In this document: positions 13,145-18,264 of the stretch, in pieces
Numbering within the stretch: position 1 is the stretch's first letter
Layout: each line of letters begins with the position of its first letter
DNA from: RGIG8497 sp045593265
Lineage (GTDB): Bacteria; Bacillota; Clostridia; RGIG6154
Assembly: GCA_045593265.1 (NCBI GenBank)
Contig: JAZNWH010000095.1
Span: 1 to 18,264, forward strand
DNA: 18,264 nt
Direction of reading: 5' to 3'
Made by a program: the position numbers and the translations under genes
The notes under the pieces: model-generated
Told to the model about the DNA's origin: nothing
Databases searched by the model: none
The model's input: only the letters and a program-made list of their open reading frames with translations

Positions 13145-14335
13145 TTAATTTGTGTAGTTATCAAAATATCCCTGAACAAGAACGATAGGTGTTCCTTTAT
13201 CACCTGAGCCACTTGTAAGGTCGCAGAGAGAACCGATTAAGTCTGTAATACGTCTTGGAGTTGTTCCCTGAGATGCCATACTTCCTGAAAGGTCTGTATC
13301 CTTTTTACGGATTTCTTCTTCAATAGCATTCTTCAAAGCTTCTCCTGAAAGATTTGCAAAATCATTATCTGCAAGATATTTTAATTTCAATTCATTTGGC
13401 GTTCCTTCAAGTCCAGGAGTATTAGCAACAGAAACACTTGGGTCTGCAAGCTCCCAGATTTTACCTACAGGGTCTTTAAATGCTCCGTCTCCGTATACCA
13501 TAACTTCAAAATGCTTACCTGTTTTTTCAAGCATTTTTGCCTGAATATCCAAAACAAGGTCTAAACACTCATTAGGGAATAACTTAATTTTATCCTCTGT
13601 AGATTTATTAGAGCCGAGAAGGCCGAATTTGCTGTTATATCCACTACCGTCAACAGGCTGATTTAAAATATCATCAAGACCTAAAACTTTGTCTGCTCCT
13701 GCTTCCTTTAAAATTCTTTTTGTTCTTACTCTTGTATGAATATCGCAAGTTAAAACATTTTTTGTATAATCAAGAATAACTCTTGGATTATTTGCAAAAA
13801 TAATTTCAGCTTCCGCTCCGCATTCACGGATTAAATTTCCGTAATATTCAACATAATCGACACAAGTAAAGGGATGCTTGTTAACACCGAATAATTCTCT
13901 GTATTTTTCTTCTGAAAGAACATCGGAGTACGGATTAACACCTGCAGCATCAAGCTTATCTAAAGATACAAGCTCATTGCCCACTTCATCAGAAGGATAG
14001 CTAAGCATTAAAACAACTTTTTTTACTGCTTTTGCAATACCTCTCAGGCAAATAGCAAAACGATTACGGGAAAGTATTGGGAAAATAACACCCACAGTAT
14101 CTGTTCCAAACTTGTTTTTTACATCCTTTGAGATTGCTTCAATTGATGCATAATTTCCCTGTGCTCTTGCCACAACCGATTCAGTAATACAAACTACGTC
14201 CCGGTCATTAAAACTGAAGCCTTCACTTTGACCCGCATTGAGAACACTCTCAACCACTATATCCGCAAGGTTATCTCCCTGGCGAATAATGGGGCAACGG
14301 ATACCTCTTGATGTTGTTCCTACATTTCTTGCCAT
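13145..14335 (-). CDS. Coenzyme F420:L-glutamate ligase-family protein (CofE-like)
   Basis: The 396-residue protein resembles the CofE family, whose archaeal and actinobacterial members add glutamates to coenzyme F420-0. The N-terminal region GDNLADIVVESV, then DRDVVCITESVVARAQGN, matches the CofE opening where a residue pair binds the GTP/metal site. Later YGDGAFKDPVGKIWELADP resembles the family's conserved active-site stretch. It is much longer than archaeal CofE (about 250 residues). Similar long homologues are common in Clostridia that are not known to make F420. No cofC, cofD or cofGH is in the window. It may act on another carboxylated cofactor or peptide; that is speculation. Its leader carries a small hairpin and an AGAGGA site. 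Confidence 0.75.
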   Translation of the reverse strand: MARNVGTTSRGIRCPIIRQGDNLADIVVESVLNAGQSEGFSFNDRDVVCITESVVARAQGNYASIEAISKDVKNKFGTDTVGVIFPILSRNRFAICLRGIAKAVKKVVLMLSYPSDEVGNELVSLDKLDAAGVNPYSDVLSEEKYRELFGVNKHPFTCVDYVEYYGNLIRECGAEAEIIFANNPRVILDYTKNVLTCDIHTRVRTKRILKEAGADKVLGLDDILNQPVDGSGYNSKFGLLGSNKSTEDKIKLFPNECLDLVLDIQAKMLEKTGKHFEVMVYGDGAFKDPVGKIWELADPSVSVANTPGLEGTPNELKLKYLADNDFANLSGEALKNAIEEEIRKKDTDLSGSMASQGTTPRRITDLIGSLCDLTSGSGDKGTPIVLVQGYFDNYTN

Positions 14336-14353
14336 ATATATTCCTCTTTTCTC

Positions 14354-14368
14354 CGACTAAGAAAGTCG
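14354..14368 (-). promoter_or_regulatory. Leader hairpin of the CofE-like gene
   Basis: CGACT and AGTCG form a five-base-pair hairpin in the approximately 65-base leader, directly before the AGAGGA ribosome site. It might modulate initiation; the stem is short. Confidence 0.3.
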
Positions 14369-14407
14369 ATTTTAACAAATAAGAATTAAAAAACTTTACC
14401 AAACTAT

Positions 14408-14436
14408 ATTTTATAACAAAATCGAAATAATTACAA
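14408..14436 (-). promoter_or_regulatory. Promoter of the CofE-like gene
   Basis: On the minus strand TTGTAA (14436-14431), a 17-base spacer and TAAAAT (14413-14408) predict a start near 14401. Confidence 0.65.
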
Positions 14437-14472
14437 TACATTTTTTAGATTTTTTTGCAATTTTTATTTTAA

Positions 14473-14481
14473 AACTTGCAT
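14473..14481 (+). promoter_or_regulatory. AACTTGCAT word upstream of the rubredoxin gene
   Basis: This nine-base word is the same as the right arm of the dyad upstream of gdhA (15298-15306). Here it is a single half-site in the divergent interval between the CofE-like gene and the flavin reductase/rubredoxin gene. Confidence 0.35.
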
Positions 14482-14513
14482 TTGCTATCAATTTGTTCAA
14501 TAAAAAAGGATTT

Positions 14514-14541
14514 TTGGTGTAAACATATAATATATTATAGT
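14514..14541 (+). promoter_or_regulatory. Likely promoter region of the flavin reductase/rubredoxin gene
   Basis: Overlapping -10 candidates are TATAAT at 14526-14531 and TATAGT at 14536-14541. The second has TTGGTG 16 bases upstream (14514-14519). The first lacks a good -35 box. The exact choice is uncertain. Confidence 0.4.
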
Positions 14542-14561
14542 GGAACTAAGGAGGTTTTGAT

Positions 14562-15173
14562 ATGCCAAATATAAATAATGATAGTATGTTCACTTTATCG
14601 TACGGTCTTTTTGTACTGTCTGCAAAAACTGAAAAAGATAATGCTTGTATCATAAATACTGTGCAACAGGTTACTCAGAATCCTTTGAGAATATCTGTTG
14701 CTGTAAATAAAAGTAACTATACTCACGATATGATTGTACAGTCAAAAGAATTTAATGTTTCTGTTTTAACCGAAAGTGTCCCCTTTTCGGTTTTTGAAAG
14801 ATTTGGTTTTTCAAGTGGAAGAGATACAGACAAATTCGCCGGATTTGAAAATGTCTCCAGAACAGAAAATGGCATTTTATATCTTACAAACAACACCAAT
14901 GCTGTAATTTCGGGAAAAGTAATAGAAATGGTAGATTTGGGAACACATACTCTTTTCATCGCAGATGTAACAGAAGCATTCAAGCTTAACGATGAAAAAA
15001 GTGTTACCTATCAGTATTATTTTGACAATATCAAACCCAAACCACAAGCTGAAAAAAAGAAAGGCTATATTTGTAAAATTTGTGGATATATTTATGATGG
15101 AGAAACGCTTCCTGACGACTTTATCTGTCCGATATGCAAGCACGGAGCTGAGGATTTTGAGCCTTTAGAATAA
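14562..15173 (+). CDS. Flavin reductase-like protein with C-terminal rubredoxin domain (high-molecular-weight rubredoxin type)
   Basis: The 203-residue protein joins two modules. Residues 1 to about 155 form a flavin reductase-like FMN-binding domain (FTLSYGLFVLSAK, then QNPLRISVAVNKSNYTHDMI, then FNVSVL). Residues 165-203 are a rubredoxin with iron-ligand cysteines C171, C174, C189 and C192. The rubredoxin is the short kind, with 14 residues between cysteine pairs instead of nearly 30. In Moorella a protein of this make-up (Hrb) passes electrons from NAD(P)H to the flavodiiron protein FprA for NO or O2 reduction. No flavodiiron gene is in the window, so the partner is elsewhere or different. 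AAGGAGG sits well before the ATG. It is transcribed alone and ends at a terminator. Confidence 0.9.
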   Translation: MPNINNDSMFTLSYGLFVLSAKTEKDNACIINTVQQVTQNPLRISVAVNKSNYTHDMIVQSKEFNVSVLTESVPFSVFERFGFSSGRDTDKFAGFENVSRTENGILYLTNNTNAVISGKVIEMVDLGTHTLFIADVTEAFKLNDEKSVTYQYYFDNIKPKPQAEKKKGYICKICGYIYDGETLPDDFICPICKHGAEDFEPLE

Positions 15174-15185
15174 ATATAATTTGCA

Positions 15186-15216
15186 AGGGACTGTTACAAA
15201 ACAAGTAACGGTCCCT
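15186..15216 (+). terminator. Intrinsic terminator after the rubredoxin gene
   Basis: AGGGACTGTTAC and GTAACGGTCCCT form a 12-base stem with one G-T pair and a seven-base loop, followed by GTTTTC. Confidence 0.85.
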
Positions 15217-15278
15217 GTTTTCAGGACAAAATACAAAAAATCATTTTTGCATCCTTTTCACAAAACCTATTTGTTGCT

Positions 15279-15306
15279 ATGCAAGTTTTCGTGCTGTAAC
15301 TTGCAT
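15279..15306. promoter_or_regulatory. Dyad upstream of the gdhA promoter (possible operator)
   Basis: ATGCAAGTT and AACTTGCAT are perfect 9-bp inverted arms with a ten-base spacer, ending eight bases before the gdhA -35 box. The position suits an activator or nitrogen regulator site. There is no T tail, so a terminator is unlikely. Confidence 0.5.
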
Positions 15307-15313
15307 ATTTTTA

Positions 15314-15342
15314 TTGACAACTTAAAAGAATAGTGATATAAT
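15314..15342 (+). promoter_or_regulatory. Consensus promoter of gdhA
   Basis: TTGACA (15314-15319), exactly 17 bases, then TATAAT (15337-15342), with an extended TG one base before the -10 box. Both hexamers are perfect. It is the strongest promoter in the window and fits a highly expressed gene. Confidence 0.92.
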
Positions 15343-15381
15343 TATTCCATATTAAATTTAGCATTTAAAGGGGCGATTTTA

Positions 15382-16728
15382 ATGAAAAATCAGTATTTAA
15401 ACGAAGTTCTCGAAACAGTTAAAATTCGTAATGCAAATGAACCTGAATTTATTCAGACAGTTACAGAAGTTTTCGAAAGCATTGAACCTGTTATCGAGAA
15501 GAGACCTGACTTGGTTGAAGCAGGTGTAATCGAAAGAATGGTTGAACCTGAAAGACAGATTACTTTCCGTGTTCCTTGGGTTGATGATAACGGCAAGGTT
15601 CAGGTTAACAGAGGTTTCAGAGTTCAGTTTAACTCAGCCATCGGACCATACAAGGGCGGTTTAAGATTCGCTCCTAATGTATATGCAGGTATTATTAAGT
15701 TCTTAGGCTTTGAACAGACATTCAAAAACAGCCTTACATCACTCCCTATGGGTGGTGGTAAAGGTGGTTCTGACTTTAACCCACAGGGCAAGTCAGATGC
15801 TGAAGTTATGCGTTTCTGTCAGAGTTTTATGACTGAGCTTTACAGACACATCGGTCCTGATTTGGATGTTCCTGCAGGTGATATTGGTGTAGGTGCAAGA
15901 GAAATCGGATATATGTTCGGTCAGTATAAGAGATTGAAGAATGAATTTACAGGTGTTTTAACCGGTAAAGGTATTACATATGGTGGTTCATTAATCCGTC
16001 CTGAAGCTACAGGCTATGGTGCTGTTTATTATACAGTTGAAATGCTTAAGCACTTCGGCGATGACATCAAAGGTAAGACATTTGCGATTTCAGGTTTCGG
16101 TAATGTTGCTTGGGGTACTGTTAAAAAGGTTACAGAGCTTGGTGGTAAAGTTGTTACAATTTCAGGTCCTGACGGTTACATTTATGACGAAGAAGGTATT
16201 ACAAGCGAAGAAAAGATTAACTATATGCTTGAAATGCGTGCTTCATGCCGTAACAGAGTTCAGGATTATGCTGACAAATTCGGTGTACCTTTCTTTGCAG
16301 GCGAAAAGCCATGGGGTGTTAAGGCTGACATCATAATGCCTTGCGCAACTCAGAACGAAGTTGGTATGGCTGAAGCTGAAAAGATTGTTGCTAACGGTAT
16401 CAAGTATTATGTAGAAGTTTCAAATATGCCTACAACCAACGAAGCTGTTGCTTATCTTAAGAATAACGGTGTTATCGTTGCTCCTTCAAAAGCTGTTAAC
16501 GCAGGTGGTGTTGCAGTTTCAGGTCTTGAAATGAGTCAGAACTCAATGCGTTATAGCTGGGCAGCTGAAGAAGTTGATGAAAAACTCAAAACTATCATGA
16601 AGAACATCTTCTCAAGCTCAGTTAAAGCTGCTAACGAATACGGTCTTGGCGATGACCTTGTTGCAGGTGCAAACATTGCAGGCTTTATCAAGGTTGCAGA
16701 AGCTATGAAGGCTCAGGGTTGCGTTTGA
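15382..16728 (+). CDS. gdhA: Glutamate dehydrogenase, hexameric small-subunit type (NADP-type by similarity)
   Basis: The 448-residue enzyme interconverts 2-oxoglutarate plus ammonia and glutamate. It has the length and motifs of the Escherichia coli GdhA class: GPYKGGLRF with K91, PMGGGKGGSDF with the catalytic lysine at 127, PAGDIGVG with the catalytic aspartate at 167, and a Rossmann segment FAISGFGNVAWGT for the cofactor. Class membership suggests NADPH-linked ammonia assimilation, though clostridial enzymes of this class may use NADH, and cofactor choice is not readable by eye. An AAAGGGG site precedes the ATG. Codons are more regular (GGT, GCT, GTT) than in neighbours, fitting high expression. 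A dyad upstream may be an operator. The next gene, asnA, also fixes ammonia. Confidence 0.97.
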   Translation: MKNQYLNEVLETVKIRNANEPEFIQTVTEVFESIEPVIEKRPDLVEAGVIERMVEPERQITFRVPWVDDNGKVQVNRGFRVQFNSAIGPYKGGLRFAPNVYAGIIKFLGFEQTFKNSLTSLPMGGGKGGSDFNPQGKSDAEVMRFCQSFMTELYRHIGPDLDVPAGDIGVGAREIGYMFGQYKRLKNEFTGVLTGKGITYGGSLIRPEATGYGAVYYTVEMLKHFGDDIKGKTFAISGFGNVAWGTVKKVTELGGKVVTISGPDGYIYDEEGITSEEKINYMLEMRASCRNRVQDYADKFGVPFFAGEKPWGVKADIIMPCATQNEVGMAEAEKIVANGIKYYVEVSNMPTTNEAVAYLKNNGVIVAPSKAVNAGGVAVSGLEMSQNSMRYSWAAEEVDEKLKTIMKNIFSSSVKAANEYGLGDDLVAGANIAGFIKVAEAMKAQGCV

Positions 16729-16752
16729 TAATTAATTAAAACATTACATATT

Positions 16753-16780
16753 TATTGCACCTGAAACAACAGGTGCAATA
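16753..16780 (+). terminator. Terminator hairpin between gdhA and asnA
   Basis: TATTGCACCTG and CAGGTGCAATA form a perfect 11-base-pair stem with an AAACAA loop. The tail AGTTTGTTT is only moderately T-rich, so some read-through into asnA is possible. Confidence 0.75.
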
Positions 16781-16827
16781 AGTTTGTTTAAAGAATTTTG
16801 TTTCTTATGTACGAAAGGACAATTAAA

Positions 16828-17835
16828 ATGAGAAATCTTATATTGCCTGATGGCTACACATCCAAGCTTTCCTTAAGAGAAACTCAGAAAGCTATTAAAT
16901 TAATTAAAGATACTTTTCAGGTAAAGCTTGCAAAAGCACTCAATCTTGAAAGAGTTACCGCTCCTGTTATCGTAACAAAAGGCTCAGGTATTAACGATGA
17001 CCTTAATGGTGTTGAAAGAAAAGTTGAATTTGATATGAAGGAAATCGAAGGTGTTGCCGAGGTTGTTCAGTCTCTTGCAAAATGGAAAAGAATGGCTCTT
17101 GACAGATATGGCTTCAATCCCGGTGAAGGCATTTACACTGACATGAATGCACTCCGTCGTGATGATGACTGCGACAATATTCATTCTCTTTTTGTTGACC
17201 AGTGGGACTGGGAAAAGGTAATTACTAAAGATTTAAGAAATACTCAGTTCCTTAAAGATACTGTAAGAAAAATAATCAAAGTTCTTTGTGAAACACAGCA
17301 AGTACTTGAAAATGAGTATCCTGCACTAAAAAAAGAGATTAATGAAGATGTTTTCTTTGTTACATCCCAAGAGCTTCTTGATATGTATCCTACCCTTTCA
17401 TCCAAAGAACGAGAAAATGCTGTAGTAAAAGAACACGGCACTGTATTTATTATGCAGATTGGTGGCGTTCTTTCAAATGGTGAAAAGCATGACGGACGCG
17501 CTCCTGACTATGACGACTGGTCTTTAAATGGTGATATAATGGTTTGGAATGAGCCTCTCGGAAGTGCATTGGAATTGTCTTCAATGGGAATCCGTGTTGA
17601 CTCTCAGACTTTAAAGTATCAGCTCGAGGTAAGAGACAGCTTGGACAGACTTGTTTATGATTACCACCAGGGAGTAATAAATGAAACTCTCCCTCTTACA
17701 ATAGGCGGAGGAATAGGTCAGTCAAGACTTTGTATGTTTCTTCTTGAAAAAGCTCATATCGGTGAGGTACAGGTTTCTGTATGGCCTGAAAATATGAGAG
17801 AGATTTGTAAGGAACATAATATTACGCTTCTATAA
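16828..17835 (+). CDS. asnA: Aspartate-ammonia ligase (asparagine synthetase A)
   Basis: AsnA makes asparagine from aspartate, ammonia and ATP; it resembles class II aminoacyl-tRNA synthetases. The 335-residue protein shows family segments throughout: ETQKAIKLIKDTFQ, APVIVTKGSGINDDLNGVE, the MNALRRDD stretch, VDQWDWEKVI, WNEPLGSALELSSMGIRVD, and the C-terminal IGGGIGQSRLCMFLL motif. The start is the ATG at 16828, with AAAGGA at 16814-16819; an upstream TTG at 16798 would add ten residues with no ribosome site. The gene follows gdhA after a hairpin. No strong promoter was found in the gap, so expression may depend partly on read-through from gdhA. The shared need for ammonia makes the pairing sensible. 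Confidence 0.97.
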   Translation: MRNLILPDGYTSKLSLRETQKAIKLIKDTFQVKLAKALNLERVTAPVIVTKGSGINDDLNGVERKVEFDMKEIEGVAEVVQSLAKWKRMALDRYGFNPGEGIYTDMNALRRDDDCDNIHSLFVDQWDWEKVITKDLRNTQFLKDTVRKIIKVLCETQQVLENEYPALKKEINEDVFFVTSQELLDMYPTLSSKERENAVVKEHGTVFIMQIGGVLSNGEKHDGRAPDYDDWSLNGDIMVWNEPLGSALELSSMGIRVDSQTLKYQLEVRDSLDRLVYDYHQGVINETLPLTIGGGIGQSRLCMFLLEKAHIGEVQVSVWPENMREICKEHNITLL

Positions 17836-17946
17836 AAACAAAAAGGGAATGTAAAAAAAGTCAAGAGCCGCAAAAAGGCTAAAGCAAAGCAAAAAATCAA
17901 CGTTATAAAAACTATAAAATTGTAAATTTCATATATTACTTGTGGG

Positions 17947-17969
17947 AAAACATCGTTTTGCGATGTTTT
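17947..17969 (+). terminator. Intrinsic terminator downstream of asnA
   Basis: AAAACATCG and CGATGTTTT form a nine-base-pair stem with a five-base loop, and the T run extends beyond the stem. It lies about 110 bases after the asnA stop. Confidence 0.85.
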
Positions 17970-17989
17970 TTCTATTTAATAAGCCTTTT

Positions 17990-18264
17990 TGCTACGAACG
18001 AACTGCGCCTAACTCGACGTACCCTCGTACGCCTTCGGGCTTAAGCAGTTGCGTTAATATCCGAACCCGTTTTGGGAACGTGTTTTTACGCTACTGTATT
18101 GTTAAAATACTCGCAAATGCGTTAGCATTTACTGCGTTTTTGCCTCACATTAACGCAAAAACACAGCTCCGAAAATTCTTCGAACCTAAAGCAAGATAAA
18201 ATTGTTGCTTTTTCAAGGCGGCAGGTCGCAGTAATACTTTCGTATTATAAGACCGACAACGATG
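17990..18264. repeat. Hairpin-rich non-coding segment D
   Basis: Dyads follow one another: AACTGC (18001-18006) with GCAGTT (18045-18050), enclosing CGTAC/GTACG (18018-18031) and GCC-TTCG-GGC (18031-18040); AAATGC/GCATTT (18115-18130); GTTTTTGC/GCAAAAAC (18136-18162); and TAATAC/GTATTA with a TTTC loop (18232-18247). Its style resembles the segments around the tRNA genes: GCCTTCGG-type loops, AAGCAGT words and lower AT content. Confidence 0.5.

Larger units (their letters stand above)
17836..18264. other. Gene-free right end with hairpin-rich DNA
   Basis: No credible gene occupies these 429 bases. After the asnA stop comes an A-rich stretch, then a terminator (17947-17969), then from about 17990 inverted-repeat-rich DNA continuing to the window edge. 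One ORF at 17942-18199 starts inside the terminator and has no ribosome site, so it was left out. Confidence 0.75.

Noticed and set aside
14723..15143. Minus-strand ORFs opposite the rubredoxin gene
   Set aside because: They are shadows of a well-supported gene and contain no recognisable motifs.
17942..18199. 85-codon plus-strand ORF
   Set aside because: It begins at a non-ATG codon inside the asnA terminator and reads through a series of hairpins; no ribosome site.

Overview
The window looks like chromosomal DNA from an AT-rich, anaerobic member of the Clostridia (Bacillota). The evidence is AT-biased codon use, strong Shine-Dalgarno sites (AAGGAG, GAGGTGAT), consensus TTGACA/TATAAT promoters, and a Firmicutes gene set: YmdB, a MecA-like adaptor, YqhQ/DUF1385 next to PrmC, DUF3006, ammonia-dependent AsnA, and a flavoprotein with a rubredoxin tail. 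No prophage, CRISPR array or complete mobile element is visible. At the left edge is the start of a minus-strand gene whose few residues might belong to a transposase.

Layout. (1) 197-3326, plus strand: ymdB, an oligopeptide-type substrate-binding lipoprotein and an unusual AroE-like dehydrogenase, tightly packed behind one good promoter. (2) 3327-4071: a non-coding region with tRNA-Asp(GTC) and tRNA-Thr(GGT) on the minus strand. Downstream of them lie a duplicated 3' part of tRNA-Thr, two copies of a 46-47 bp element that is an altered inverted copy of the tRNA-Thr 5' half, and hairpin-rich DNA. (3) 4147-5010, minus: an RluA-family pseudouridine synthase with a probably leaderless start, divergent from (4) 5094-7888, plus: a cytoplasmic GH28-like beta-helix protein, maf and uppP. 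(5) 7944-10136, minus: yqhQ-like, prmC and a small lipoprotein, converging on uppP at a shared terminator. (6) 10411-10941, minus: a MecA-like adaptor, divergent from an SDR dehydrogenase. (7) 11855-14335, minus: a CofE-like (F420 ligase family) protein, a xylose-isomerase-like TIM barrel protein and a DUF3006 protein. (8) 14562-17835, plus: flavin reductase/rubredoxin, gdhA and asnA. (9) 17836-18264: a terminator and another hairpin-rich gene-free stretch.

Most genes are housekeeping: wall lipid recycling (uppP), nucleotide sanitation (maf), release factor methylation (prmC), and ammonia assimilation into glutamate (gdhA) and asparagine (asnA). The parts most worth a second look are the tRNA-Thr-derived repeats, the interleaved divergent promoters at 5017-5062, the CofE homologue with no F420 partner genes nearby, the AroE homologue with replaced shikimate-binding serines, and a 9-bp word shared upstream of the rubredoxin gene and gdhA. 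I did not find a clear-cut new multi-gene system.
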